Under the pieces are notes generated by a model. It saw only the letters and a list, made by a program, of their open reading frames with translations. It did no database searches and was not told the DNA's origin. The position numbers and the translations under genes are program-made. Shown piece by piece: positions 36,351-49,439 of a stretch of DNA of 64,000 nt. This DNA is from Lutraria lutraria (taxonomy: Eukaryota > Mollusca > Bivalvia > Venerida > Mactridae). The stretch spans positions 30,012,064-30,076,063 of the forward strand of contig OZ026840.1 of NCBI GenBank assembly GCA_964023205.1. Reading direction: 5' to 3'. Position 1 is the first letter of the stretch; each line of letters opens with the position of its first letter.

Positions 36351-39300
36351 GAATAAATAGTCCAATGAAAACAAGAATGAAATCTATAATGCGATCATGA
36401 ACAAGACGTCAGAAATCTGCACAAAATGTTTGATTGATAAAGAGAAGTTTTTTTTTTTAATTAAGGCTGGAAGATTATTCTAGATTATGAATGAGAATTA
36501 AACCCCATCAAACAGCATTATCAGTAGAGATTGACATGATGCATGGCGCATTAGACAAAATGGATGCGATTTGGTAGCAAATGAATACTATCAACCTTGT
36601 TATCAATGGTCTCCGAAAGCACAGGCAATATTTGTATGGCATAGGCGCTCCATAGATCATCTACTACCTATGAAATCCTTTTACATTCCGAAACATTGTT
36701 AAATCTAAGTCATACGCCGGTTGCCTGTTTTCAAAAGTAAATACGTTACCTATGAAACAGGTTGACCATTATTGATAAATATGGACGAAGGACTTTTTTT
36801 TCTGCTGCAAATGCGACGTAAAACTCCAATGTTGGCCTTCTTTCAGAGGGTTGTAGAGCATAATATCATTTAATTTGTACAAAGCAGTTACTTTAATCAA
36901 GATGATATTAGGTAAACGTTAGATAGTGTTGTTTTATTCAAAGGTGTAGTCGTTAACAGAAGTTCAGACTGTATTTAATGTGATGTTAAAACTACCAGTC
37001 AAGGTTCTTAATGACTTACAATGATGAAATAGTTTACGGTAAAGAATGAGAAAATCAATGTTAACTCATACATGCTTTATATATATGTCAGAGTAGTTGA
37101 TGGCGTTTTATATCCCACACCTCTGTCATCTCAAAAAGCAAATTTATGCCAGTCAGGTACGTATGTTAGTATGATCACAAATAGCAGCAGTAATGCTCTA
37201 CGTTTTACGCATTCTGTTCTGTAAAGTGTAACAATTGTGTAAACAGTAACATCCAATTATCGTAAGGTATTTCATGATTACCCAAGATCCTTCAATTTAT
37301 TTTACGAGATATTTTAAAAGTTGTGTAGGGGTTGTTGCCCTTGTTGAAAAATAAGACGATACCAATTCCTGAAGATATTGAACGGTGACCTATATTTTTC
37401 CTCATCTAATTAGATTGATTCTGTTTTTGCTTCTTTTTCTCGTAAGTCTTTTATCGAAATGTGATTTCTTTTTCTATCTTTGAACAATTGCCTACTCCCA
37501 TTGACTTCAATGTCTATCTAAAGGAACATTAGCCAAATGGATTGCCATTGATTTTAAAGATATCCCAAGATAACTCATGTCTCATTATTGAAGTCTATGC
37601 GAATGATTAAATTCCCAAAATCTGTCATCTACATTTTGAGATGATAGCTTTGTATATTATGAGTAAACGTCGTATAAAACCTTAATACATGTAATACCAA
37701 ATCTTTTCTGCTCTTGAATTCGGTGATTCGTCATTATCATTGTCTGTACTCTTGTGCTAAAAGTTTAAGCTGATAAGGATTTGTGTGTCCATCTCAGTTA
37801 ATCGATGTAGGTTTACTTGTATACCTTCTCCGTCTAGTACTTTGCTCCAAGCAAATATAATTCTTACTGCCATTTTAAAATGAGACCATTGGTTTGAATC
37901 CCTCCCAATATGTCTCTCTTAAATTGTAGTGATAAAATAGGACACCAAGCACGTATCTTCGGTCATCAACCCCTCATTATACATAGCGACCTGAAATGAT
38001 CTGAGATGAAAAATAGCTTCATCCTTTTTCATCGTGTTCAGACGTTTCTTCTTTCGCTATCAATGCTCGGTTTGCGTTGTTAACCAATTTATATAATGTT
38101 GTTTTATGGCGCATCAACAACTAATGGCCATGTAGCGTCCATTTAAGGTTAGTGTAAGCAACCAGTACAATTCGTGTAAAACTGGTTTTATATTGATAAG
38201 AATGAAGACTAAATAACCTGTATACAACTGACTTGAATAAACAATGAAAATGAGTGAGAATAGTATCATTAACATTGTACCATACAATTATACAGAGGCT
38301 ATGCTCGTTAAGACAGTTATCCTAACCTGACTGTTCTAAAGATTAATATCGTTACCAATAGACGCACAAAACGCTCTGTCTTATATCCTGGCAAATATCA
38401 CCTGAAACCAGCAATTTTATCATAACTTTAGTAATTTCTCGGACGTAATCACATAGGTAGCCCCCGGACTGTAGATTTACTGCGATAGGATAACCTATTT
38501 TTCTATATTTTGATATTCCCCCAAAATAAATGTCTAATGTCTGTTCTTGACTTGGGTAATATTAGAGCCGACATAACGGTGAATTCCTATTGTCAAGATG
38601 ACAAGACTGTAAGAAAACAGTTGCTCTATTTAGTTTTGGCATTTGGTTGACACTTAGTTTTGGTTGGTTGGAGTTGTTGCTCTCTGGTTTAATTCACTCA
38701 ATAAATGTGATACTTGCTTATAATTGCCACATGTTTTAAAACTAAAATGTATACAAAATTAATCAAATATGATTTGTTAAGTAATCGGGATCCATGAAGC
38801 TGACACAAGTGAAAACAAATATAATCATTTATGTTATATATAATTGTTTATCTAATCTTTAATGTCCACATTTTAAAATCAAACTTTCCAAGTCCTTATT
38901 TTGGACTATAGTGTAAGTCTGAGTGAGAGTTATCCGGTAGTATTTAGGTGGAGATGTAGACCTTCCGACCATGTTTTCTTTGTCAATGACGGCCTGTTTC
39001 AAAAGCATATTGGAAGTGATTTACATAACGTACATATGTCCTTTGTCCATGACTTGTTGGGCCAAGAAAAACTTGGTAGAAAGGCAAACAAGATAAGATC
39101 GTACTCTCTTAGTACATATCACAAAAGCGCAAATAAGAGCAGCTATCGTAATCGGTTGTTAAAACACAAACGTTTGAAATGTTTTTTCTTTGTGCGCCAA
39201 ATCACTGTGGTTTTCTAATTCGAATTTTAATGAGAAAATAAATCATAGAAAAACATACATACAATAAGTTCTTATTTTCTAAAAAACATAAATATAATGT

Positions 39301-40461
39301 TTATTTCGTTTCATCCTCATACTCAGTCATAATCTTATAAAAAGTATACACATTGACGACGTCAATCTAAGTCGAGAAAAAAATTAAGAAATCTAGTTCA
39401 CAGAGCTTAAAGGTCTACTGGGAAACACTTCTGTTTGCATATTCATGTGTCTTTCAAAATGTCCAAATTGCAAAACGACACAAACAATTGATTGATTGTT
39501 ATAAGTGGTTGTGAATACTTAATCAAATTATGCTCTGTTCAGTTTAGTAAATTTGATCATCGCATTTTTATCACACATAAAAATAATATCACACAATCAT
39601 ACACTTCTTTCGCCTTAGTGTCATTGCCAAAATCTGCTTTTCTCTATAAACCTGGGATTGAGTTAAGCCAGGTTTTGTCAAATAAGAAGAAGGTAATATT
39701 ATGATAATTGACAATAAATTGGAAGAGGATTTCTTGTCTTTACGACTGACATAGGAAATGCAGTGTAACCTCCGGTCAACTCCGAAAAACAGCCACCTCT
39801 CCTTTACAGTCAATTTTCTAGCGACCCAAATTGACGTTTACTATATGTTCATTCTCCCAACAACAGTCACCTCATTACAGCAACCATATTTTGTCCTTCG
39901 CATTGGCGGATGCGATAGGGAGGTTGCACTGTTCTATATTTGCAACTCTATTCAAAAGACGTCATAATGTTAATACCATTTCTACTTGTTCAAAGCTGTA
40001 TACACTTTTCGATTACAGATTTTAAAATCTAATCTTTCCTCTCACACTAATTCGATATTGTATCTTCGAGCGTTCATCTAAATTTTCCATTTAAGCAGGC
40101 TTGGCTTTGGAATCACATACACAGTAATCAGAACCTGAGATTGGCCGGGAGTCAATAACGTCAACTGCGATCGCCCCAAATGGCGACGTCTTTCCCTGTA
40201 GAGCTCAAGAGCGTTTCAAAGGCAATCTTGTCTATGATGGTATAATTAAATTTTGCGACCAAAAGGAACACTATTATGCCCAATGGTACAACTTAAATGA
40301 AAACTTGAATAAAACATTAAAACATCTAAAAATTCAACGGATGTTGGACAAACGTGCAGACTAATATGAAGGCGGTTTTTAGATAAGTCAGAAAGTAACA
40401 GAATTGACTGAATATCAAGATTCACACTATATATCTTTGTACAGTTTGTCAAATACAGTTG

Positions 40462-40785
40462 TAAAGCATGTGGGTCAGAACGAAAGGTCGTGTGTTCGAA
40501 TCACGGCTCTCCCTTTCAGATTTCTCTGAAACATTTTTCAGTGTCCCCTTCCACACTATCGAGATTAATACCGTATCAAGAAAATCATAAGAAAAAGACG
40601 AGGCTTGTATCGGTGCTTTACGCCAAGCACAATGAAAAAAAAACAGGCAAAATATTTCAAATATGAAAAGGGATACAAATGCTCGGTTCTCATTTTTGTT
40701 ACAACCCTTCTTCTTGAGGCGGCCCTGAAATGACCATAGTTATCAAATGGGCTGTTAAACAACATATCAACATTTGTGGTATAGT
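40462..40785 (+). mobile_element. SINE family 1, unit C
   Basis: This matches the unit B copy closely, with the same loss of the A box half and a B box of GGTCGTGTGTTCGAATCACG. Confidence 0.65.
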
Positions 40786-43009
40786 GGTGGATTGGTAGCA
40801 TAACTCGACTGATATAGTACATCACTGAAGCATTTTCAAGTTAATTATTTTAATCGAGTCAGTTCAGCCATGGGTAAGTGAACATTTTGACACATCAATA
40901 TTTTTTTCGATTGGACAGGCCAAACAAAAATTGCGTGTTAATCGTTTCCAGAACCAACCTACTTTTTGCTGATACTCTTATGTTTCTACAAGCGACACTC
41001 CAAGTACGAAACGATTAGGATAAGAATATTATTCTCTACCGACTATAAAGTTTCAAACCTCAAAATCTAAAACAGTTTTATGAAGAATCCTTCCTCCAAA
41101 GTAATAACATGTAACGTTATGTTCAGAAGAAAATGATACCTTGACCCACTTATTGCCCGAGAAACCTTAAACATTTCTAATTACTTTATGCAGCCTTAAG
41201 TTAAAGCAAATTGAAGTAGTTAACGCAGCTATTACAAGGTTTGGCGATATAAACGCTGTGATTCTCGATTAAATAACAAATCACGTTATCAGAATATATA
41301 CTGCCCGCAGAACTGATATGTCAATCAGCTTCTTTGGTCTCAAATAAATTTAGCGATGACATCATGACTGATTGTGAACGCTCTTGACGTAACTCATACA
41401 CTTGCAGACTTATTGTGAATTACTGGATTTCCCTATTGAGTTAAAACTGACGTATATGACAATCAGTGTTGTTTAATGGGTCTGGTGTGTTGTACAAATT
41501 GTGCGGTATACCTATATATTATCTGACAACGCTGTTATTATTCAGTCAGATTCTTTAATTGTGTTCAGCACATTATCTAAGTCTGAACGACTTGGTTCAT
41601 ATCATACAAAAAAGAGAGATCACTTCGGCTCGTGGTTTTCGTTTGTGTTAGAAGCATTAATTCAAAGTCAACCTAATTCTGTTTGATATCTAAATGATAT
41701 CAACATCGTGGATGTTAATCGTCAGACACGTGGCTGTCTAATGAGTCGCGTCAAACGACTCACAGACCACACTTCGAATCTTATAGAGAAAATATCATCT
41801 TGCTATATGTTATTGTCTCCTTAAAATGGATGCTGATAAAACGCAGAACATATTTTTTATATTACAACATCGTTAGTTGGCAGGTCTTGTTACAATAAAC
41901 CTATATTTGACGGGACACTGTAACATAAGAAACCACGAAATGTTAACGTTAAAATGGAACTCCTAAATACAGGCGCACTCTATACTAATTAGAGTTCTAA
42001 ACCTGGCAAATCATAAATATATCATGCTTCCTGTATGAAAACTTATATCAAATGAAACGTTTATCAAGATTGTGATTGTACGACCATAGAGGACTGATGT
42101 GAGTATTCGTTCAGTCGCATTTACATGTATACACGTGTTCAGCCATTATTGACAGCTTACTCGGAAAATATCACGATTACTCTGAAGTATTGTTCGGTTG
42201 GTAAAGCATGACAGCGCCGCTAGGTCAAAGACGATCGAGGGAGGCACGTGGCCCTTTACAGAAAGTTGGGTGAAAAACTAAAGGTCATTTCAGTAAAAAA
42301 TACAATATTTGAAGATGTCCTTTGTCAAAATTTCCCTTTTTTCAAATTTAATTCTAACGGTTGCTTCATTTCCAGCCTGAACAATTTATTCTTGACAAAT
42401 ATCCGATGAATTTCGTTTGTGCCAAAATCAAAGAAGCTCTTCAAATGCCAATTTTGTTATTTCATTACTTTTTCGTCTGATCAAATGAAATATCCTCTTT
42501 GTTGTTCTCAAATCGTATTAGTGGAACAAAGACGTCGAGTTTAAACATGATTGACAAATTCTGACCTGAAGGATCATACGTTTGGTGATTACATTTAAGC
42601 ACAAAATCCTCTAGATGCCTTTCGAAAATGATCATTTTAGATAACGTGAATAAAACAGAACATAAAGATGAGTACAATTGTAAGATTGGATCTTGAACTA
42701 AAGTATGAAAAAAGCTGTAATGTTATTACGGTCGTAAATTTTATGTGATTACTCTTTAAAAGATGAATCATTTTACGAGCAAGAATGCGTTATTCCGGAA
42801 TACGTTTTGTATAATAACCAATGGCTTTGTATCAAACATGAAAATATAAGGGTCTTACCGTATTGTTTCTATCTAAATAAACTTGTTTAGCGTTCCTACT
42901 GAATACTTTATTACTTTTTTAAATATTATTCTCATAGAAATAGTACTGCCAAATGAACTACATGACCTTGACACTTACCGTGAATACATGTACTTCAATT
43001 TTTAAGGGT

Positions 43010-43375
43010 TCGAATTTAAGTCGCAGCAGGTTATACCAATCTCTGAACATTTGATGAGAAAGTTTTTCCTTCATATGTTGAACAGTTGCTGACTCCTTGT
43101 GGAAGGGTAAGTAAGCATTGGTTTAGCCCATAACTATGACATCGTTGAGAAAGAAATGGTGTAAGACCCATTGAAACAAACCGAACGACATTGATAGAGG
43201 GTCGTGGGTTCGAGAGCCCATCTACCAACCATGTCTCTTCATGTGAGAAAGTAGGCAGTTGCCTACGGAGGATGTGAATCTTGTACTGGTTCTTCCCAGA
43301 AAGGGTGGATAGGTGAGCTTTCCGCCTCATATACCCCTGATTTTGAAAAGGGGCGTAAAACTTAAACAAGCAAAC
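43010..43375 (+). mobile_element. SINE remnants (families 3 and 2) at the end of unit C
   Basis: These are the same composite remnants as at the end of unit A. The family 2 part keeps a clean B box, GGTCGTGGGTTCGAGAGCCC (43,201-43,220). Its A-rich tail marks the end of homology between the array and its right flank. Confidence 0.65.
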
Positions 43376-44560
43376 AATCTGAACCGTATGCTTTTGTGTC
43401 GGTCCCAAATTGCAAGTGGTTTACACTCTATTTGACGTCTAAATGCGAGACCTTAGTTTACAACTTTCTCAAACATTCTAGTACGGAATGTGAGAACATT
43501 TCTATTAAAAACCTAACCGTAAAAACAGCTTATGAGGTCCTATTTTTCATACACAGAAGTCTAATCTTAAATTCAGGAAGTGATTTGCATTCGTAATGGG
43601 GTTTGTGTAGGGAAAGTTGTGATTAATCGATTCCCAACAAACGTCTCTTGATTGTTGCAAAACAATTTTATTTCCTGGTTCATTCTCCCGAAATCGAAGG
43701 GATGCAATAACTTGCAAACGGAATTAATTGTTTTTCTTAACAAATATACCTCATCGCCTCTGACAAAAGTATTTGTGTAACTAGGTCGCGTCGTAAGAAA
43801 ACATCAGAAAATCAACAGAAAATGTTTCAGAAAAACAGTAAAGAAAGACATGAGCAATTTCAACACCTGCGGCAGTGCGTAAACAATTGTAGTGTACCTT
43901 GTGATCTTGCAATAACTATTATTATGTACTACTGAGACAAATTATGAGCTTAGTTTGCCTCATTCGCAGCATTTAAATGAATGGTTATGCATTCACATGA
44001 CTGTTTATTAAGTAATTTGGGTCCGTTGGTGAAGGGAAAGTGTAGCACTTTAGGAAGGGTTTCGTTTGTGTTTTGTGTTCTTATCTTATAAGAGTTGACT
44101 TAATTAATGGTAAGGTAAAACCGCAATCAAAAGAGCATGTTTTATTGAAATGCTATTGGAATGTCGAAATTGTGTGAAATCGAAATCAAAAGAAAGAGCT
44201 GGTTCTACTGAAATGGTATTGAAATGTCGAAAAGGTGTAAAGCCTCTTTACATTTATTGATGTACCTGACTAAAGTGCCTTGAAATAAAAGAAATGATTA
44301 TGTGACATGTCACACAAAAAGGGACCTTCTGGGTGTGAACCTCATTTTGAGAAACATGACGTCAAATGTCTAGAAGTATCAAACACCACGTGTGTATCAC
44401 ATATGACAACTTAGAATAAACGTATGTCTAGCTAGATCTTTTATCTAACTAATACTGGATCAAAATAACGAAACGCGTCAATTAACCAAATTGCATTCAT
44501 GAACTTAATTATCACAGTTAATTGTATTGTGATTTTTTTCAGCTCGGCAATTTGGGTGGG
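43376..44560. other. Right flank of the array
   Basis: This is unique-looking AT-rich sequence with no gene seen. It contains an imperfect tandem duplication of about 61 bp at 44,119-44,241 (CAATCAAAAGAGCATG.. and AAATCAAAAGAAAGAG..), with GAAATG and GGAATGTCGAAA in both halves. Confidence 0.5.
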
Positions 44561-44564
44561 GTGA

Positions 44565-44571
44565 TATAAAA
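44565..44571 (+). promoter_or_regulatory. TATA-box candidate for the small secreted-peptide ORF
   Basis: TATAAAA lies 130 nt before the ATG at 44701. A possible donor (TTGTAG before GTATGA at 44617) and acceptor (GGTCAATAG at 44682) would define a very short 5' UTR intron. This is suggestive only. Confidence 0.35.
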
Positions 44572-44700
44572 TAGCACTTGGGCAAAACTAGTCACAAGAC
44601 ACGACATAAATTGTAGGTATGAGCAATAATTATTTTTTTCACTTTCACTCTGATGTGCCACTTGCGCATGACTGGTCAATAGTATGTGAATAAGGGTAAA

Positions 44701-44979
44701 ATGTTTTGTTTCCTTCTGTTGATCTTTATGTCATTAGGTATGCAACAACCAATGTCTATAGAAAGCAGTGAAGTTCGATACAAAAAAAAACTTATTTCTA
44801 GACGCCATCACTTAGCAATTCAAGACAGAAATCGTGAAATCATAAAAGGAGAAAATTGTTATTATTCTATGAACACTTATCCTAAAAGACTCGTTAAAGG
44901 CAAGAGAGCACAGTTTAAGGGTCATGACGAAATAAAGAATGCTTTTAGTGCTGGAAGTCTACACTTTGCTTTTGAATGA
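44701..44979 (+). CDS. Putative small secreted peptide precursor, 92 aa
   Basis: No family is recognised. The ORF has 92 codons from an ATG in an A-rich context. The N-terminus MFCFLLLIFMSLGMQQ is strongly hydrophobic and fits a signal peptide with cleavage near residues 13-19. The rest is basic and polar, with candidate dibasic or polybasic processing sites (KKK at 28-30, RR at 34-35, KR at about 62-63 and 68-69) and one Cys outside the signal region. This layout fits a secreted peptide or neuropeptide-like precursor. There is no C-terminal amidation Gly before the basic sites except GKR at about 67-69, which would be a classical cleavage and amidation site. A TATA-like box lies upstream. 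No poly(A) signal was found within 300 bp downstream. It may be a chance ORF or one exon of a longer gene. Confidence 0.4.
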   Translation: MFCFLLLIFMSLGMQQPMSIESSEVRYKKKLISRRHHLAIQDRNREIIKGENCYYSMNTYPKRLVKGKRAQFKGHDEIKNAFSAGSLHFAFE

Positions 44980-47900
44980 TACGCAAGTGAGTGTCTTCAT
45001 CTCAGAAATTGTCGTTACAAGGCTTCTCCCAAAATTGTTTACTTCGTAAACGATACAATTCGTCTTTGAGAAGATTCCACATAATGAATTTGAATGTTTT
45101 TTTCGATTACATAATAGAAATCCAAAACACATATTATCACAATATAAACGAAACATACATAACAACATAGGAAGCACTGTGAAACAACACCAACAGAGAT
45201 GTCGTTGAATGCAAGGCGTTAACAAACATGTGTTTCCTGTTTCCCGACCTAACCTAATGGTTCCCAGGCGACAATATATTTTTTACTAGGCCTGATGAAC
45301 CATTCTAACATTTCCGCATGTTTCGAAGAAAAAGAAATCCCCTAGATGTAAAGAACGAGTGACCAGAAACAAAGTATTATCTTCATTTCAATTAGCAATA
45401 TTCAAAATTCTTAATTTGAAACATTATACTGATATTAGTTATAGATATTGATATGAACAAGGAGATTCCATGGAACACCCTCATACAAAAATCCCTTCTT
45501 TCCAAAAACAACACGCCCCTTCCCCCTAAAAAACCAAGCCCAGAAAAAAAATAAGAGGGCTCATCTGAGTTATACTGCAACTTTTTTCATTTCAGCTATT
45601 TTATATCAATGTTTAACTAGGAGAGCCTTTTATTGACCTAGAAATCATCAAGACAGACATTCTAAGCAACTTTCACCAAAACCTGATCAAATGTGTATAC
45701 AATCTCTACAGTGTTATCAAGATGTCCAGTGATTTGACCCGGTGACCTAGTTTTTTACCATATATTACCCATGTTTGGACTTTTCCAGGATATTATTAAA
45801 AAGACAAACATTCTACAAACGTTTGAATCCTAAATTCTGGACGCTGGACATTCACTGACACCTTAACTCACCCTTGAGTACTTTTTAGACGCACGAGAAC
45901 ATCAGTCTGAATACTTAGCACAAAAGATAGCACTTTTGCTCATTTTCCTCAAAGTTTCTATTCCCCACACATACCCATAAAATGTCTTATTTTGACACTG
46001 TCCTCATTTCGACGCTTGTTACGCTCGAATGCTTTAATCTATGGCTTACATGTTGCACTCACGATAATTAGGTATCTTTGAAAATAACCAAAATTCATTA
46101 AATATATATGTAATCCAAAATCGACGATAATGCCATACAAAACAAAAAGTGATCCTTATCAAATTTTGAGTAGTATATATCTCGTTCGCAAACGGTTTTA
46201 CAATGTACCTCAGTCAACATTTTGTTTTATTTCTAGAAAATATATCAGTACATAAATTGTGTAAATCTGTTTTTGCTTTATAAGCCCCTCCTGTATATTC
46301 TGAATATTGAAGCAGGACTTCAATGTTTAGATATTTGATCAAAGAAAAGCCGAATTTTGAAACACGAACTATAGATTCGCCAATAGGACTGTTACACATC
46401 TCTAACTTCTTGAAGTAAATTAGAAACAGTACTGCAGCATTAAGAAAGAAAAACTTCTCATCCAACACAAGACAATCTCACCGGGCCTAGCTAAAAACCC
46501 ATTCCGCATCTTTCCGCATCTTAACTGCATGCATAATGATCATAAAAACGCATTCATTGACTGCATTATTGTTATTTCTGACGCGTTTAATTCCCGTGAA
46601 GAGGAACAATGACATTATCGTAACTTGTGGTCATTCCGTTCATAGTTCATGCTAGCGAACACATATTTTCATTAGGCCAAAAACACTGTTTGTTTTTGGT
46701 TACATATTCATTAAACATATGACAGGTAAGGCGGCGATACGTTTGGCTCGGCTCTTGAAAGCGAGTGTAAAGGTAAACGATGGGAAATTGGATGAACCGT
46801 TCCTAATGCCTTATAAGAAGTCTAGGGACGCTGGGGGAAATATTGTTGGTCGGATAACCAGAAACAACGAATTCCATTAGGCATTGTAGGGCCATTATGT
46901 ATGTTTTATGCGTTTGGTCGTGACAAGCTTTCACATTCTGTGTATATTCCGTGAAATTTATTTCATTCATCAAAAACAATTGATGCAGTTATTACATTAA
47001 CAGCCATGGAGCGTTGCGTAGCTTTTAAAAATGGGGTAATGTGATTGTCTAGCTTCACATTTAGATGAATTGTCATATCAGCTCATTAGCAATTCGTTTA
47101 ATGGGCATCATTGTATATGTAAGTATGCAATTTATACAGTTTATTATTAATGTCAACGTCGATAATAATGATAATCTAATGGGTTATTGAAGTACTAATG
47201 AATATGTTTCTGTGTTTTATCAACTAATAAATCACTGGCAGTCGCTCGACTGCAGATTAAATGATCACACATATAACAAACAATTAAGTAGTTTTTGCGC
47301 AGTGAAACGCCAGACAGTAAACATTGTCCCACTTTTGTCCTTTCGCCTGAAAAGCTGATAAAACATCATTTTAGGTCGTTTCAAAGACTTTGTTGTAGGT
47401 AAAATAATTAGATTATTAAATGTGTTAACTGGCGAAAGTCTATCGTGGCAAGGAATATACACATGCCAATTTTTGTTTTTCCGATCCATCATGATTGTTT
47501 AATATAAATATTGATTCAAAACATGTTTGTGATGATTGCTTAATAAATGCATGTACAGGCCAGCCTCTCTAGATCGGCCCTCATTTGAACAATAACCTCC
47601 CTTCAACAACGGCATGATCTTTCCTCCCTAATGCACGATTTAACTACTGTTTAAAACTGTCCATATCAACAACCTCTGAACTAGAACAAACTTTTAAGGG
47701 GTATTACTTTGGAGTACTTAACTAATACATACTTTCTTGACGTCTTCGTTCATTGGAATTACAAGGTAACATTCGAATATATAAATGAAAATAAAAAGTT
47801 CACCGCAAATATATCATTAAAAGCACCAAATGCGTCGTATAAACTCATACACGTTAAATCGACAAGTTTCCTTGATTGTATTCGTGTGCAGTAATCTCAC

Positions 47901-48285
47901 ACTGTCAGCAGTTTTACTGAATTCCTGAGAGCTTTATCGAATTCATGCCAATCTTAATATAGGAGAAAAAGGGTAGAAAAAACGCTAATTTCTCCAAGAT
48001 ATCATTGCATGTTTCATTGCCGAGCACTTCATGTAAAACCAATCATTTGAAATCCTGTTATAATTCGTCTCTTTGGTCGATATGTATAATTCTACCGAGT
48101 AGTTGTATCAAAGAAAATCACAAAAATAATTGATGTGTTTCGTTGTCTACGCAACGCACAATCTCAAAATCATTTGAAATAATGTAATATTTGTGAAGTG
48201 TACTATTTTAATTATTCAAATCAATATTGGTTTCATGTTATTTATTTAGTTCACCAGATCTAACGACATTTTCAACATTATTTCA
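44980..48285. other. Unique non-coding stretch
   Basis: No confident gene was found. It is less repeat-rich than elsewhere. A GC-richer 53-codon ORF lies at 46,719-46,880 (MTGKAAIRLARLLKASVKVN...). A TAAT-rich region at about 46,970-47,200 looks like homeodomain-type regulatory sequence, but this is only compositional. An open + frame at 47,709-47,894 shows no domain. Confidence 0.4.
46719..46880 (+). CDS. Candidate small ORF, 53 aa
   Basis: This ATG-initiated frame is noticeably richer in G+C than its surroundings and reads as a lysine/arginine-rich peptide with no signal sequence. No family is recognised. The start codon is followed by CAG/GTAAG, a strong splice-donor look-alike. The piece could therefore be intronic, regulatory, or an exon. 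Coding status is doubtful. Confidence 0.2.
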   Translation: MTGKAAIRLARLLKASVKVNDGKLDEPFLMPYKKSRDAGGNIVGRITRNNEFH

Positions 48286-48289
48286 GATA

Positions 48290-48515
48290 TATTGTGGCGT
48301 GCAGTTATCCTAGCCAGCTTTCCAGGACTTCATTTAGGCCTTAAACATACGCAAGCTACTTCCAAGCTAGCCCACATAATTCAGAGGCGGAGGACAATTT
48401 AACATAAGAAGTAATATCTTTGTCACGGACAGTGTGAGCCCAGCCGGGGTTCACAATCTCTTGATCAGTAGACCAACCATCTAACCACTGAGCTAACCGA
48501 GCGGGCTAGTGATTT
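48290..48515 (-). mobile_element. SINE family 4, tRNA-derived, minus strand
   Basis: Read on the minus strand from about 48,510, GCTCGGTTAGCTCAGTGGTT is a good tRNA A-box region. It is followed by a B-box-like GTGAACCCCGGCTGGGCTC and a non-tRNA body with AAATTGTCCTCCGCCTCTGA. It is degenerate and not a functional tRNA. Confidence 0.65.
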
Positions 48516-48694
48516 CAAGACACAGGTCTTGTTTTCAGATGGGCAGTTGATAGTATAGATTTGGATTCTCTTATAAAAATTGAACCAAATAAGATAAAGG
48601 CGAGAGGCGGTCCCAAACGCAAACTAGATGCCAAGGATAACAAGTCAAGCTCGCTGTTAAGAAATCTCGCGACCTTAATCTTTGAATGATGTTA

Positions 48695-48960
48695 GATAGA
48701 TAGATTTATTACACTATAAAAGTTTAGACAAACATTGCAAGTACATTAAAACATACAAACAATGAAAAACGGGTACGAATTTAAAAAGCGATGTAAATCA
48801 ACATTATATATATGCAGTAAGGATAAAACAAAAAATGGTAAACCGATACACTAAAAAAATTGTGGTCCATGACACAACATCTCATTGAAATAAACAAGGT
48901 TTTTCAGTCCTTGAACTGCCACTGTGGCGACCACATCGAGCAGACCGCAAGCAGGCGTGA
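48695..48960 (-). mobile_element. LINE 3' end (CR1/Jockey-type tail), minus strand
   Basis: On the minus strand the segment ends TAATAAATCTATCTATCT, a short tandem tail typical of CR1- and Jockey-like non-LTR retrotransposons. The coding part is not preserved. Confidence 0.45.
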
Positions 48961-49439
48961 CAAAAATGCATAAATGTGTAAACAATATTACTTTGCATTA
49001 CATTGCGACCAGTCTACTCTCGATACAAGGGACTGAGATTTGTGTGTTAGGAGTCATTTAGCACTGTTACATCATTGTTAATCTTGGCTCCGTCCGTTTT
49101 CTAGGCTTTTACCATATCTACGCTGATTTAACAGCATGCATATCTACTATAAATTTGTGTCTGTCATTTGGTCTCTAAGGTACGGTCTGTGCCATAATTA
49201 AGCCAATATGAATATCTTAAATCATTCATTATATCATTGGTCATAGAAAGAGATCAGACATATTTGACATAATTCCCATTTATTTGTTAGGATTTTTTCC
49301 TGAAATGTCAAAAAGGCCAGACATTTACGTACAGCTATCATTGACAAGCTCTGTAAACATGAACGGTCTCGTCTGATACATAATATCTATGTATGAGGTC
49401 TATAGATATATTTTATATAAACGTATCTTAATTCAGCTA

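Larger units (their letters stand above)
34558..43010. other. Unit C spacer, non-coding
   Basis: No gene was found. It is collinear with the unit B spacer to about 40,870 and then with unit A. Short ORFs shift frame between units and are not convincing. Two SINE family 1 copies lie within it. Confidence 0.6.
26941..43375 (+). repeat. Tandem unit C
   Basis: This unit of about 16.4 kb is closest to B over the gene and most of the spacer, and close to A over its last 1.9 kb. It lacks the segment corresponding to B 25,671 to about 26,230. The unit ends at about 43,375, at the A-rich tail of a SINE. The sequence beyond is not homologous to the promoter block that follows units A and B, so the array ends here. 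Confidence 0.9.

Noticed and set aside
38901..39218. 105-codon + ORF in the unit C spacer
   Set aside because: Units A and B have frame-breaking indels at the same place and no domain is visible.
44686..44700. Upstream GTG as start of the secreted peptide ORF
   Set aside because: GTG is not a usual eukaryotic start, and the ATG at 44,701 gives a cleaner signal peptide.
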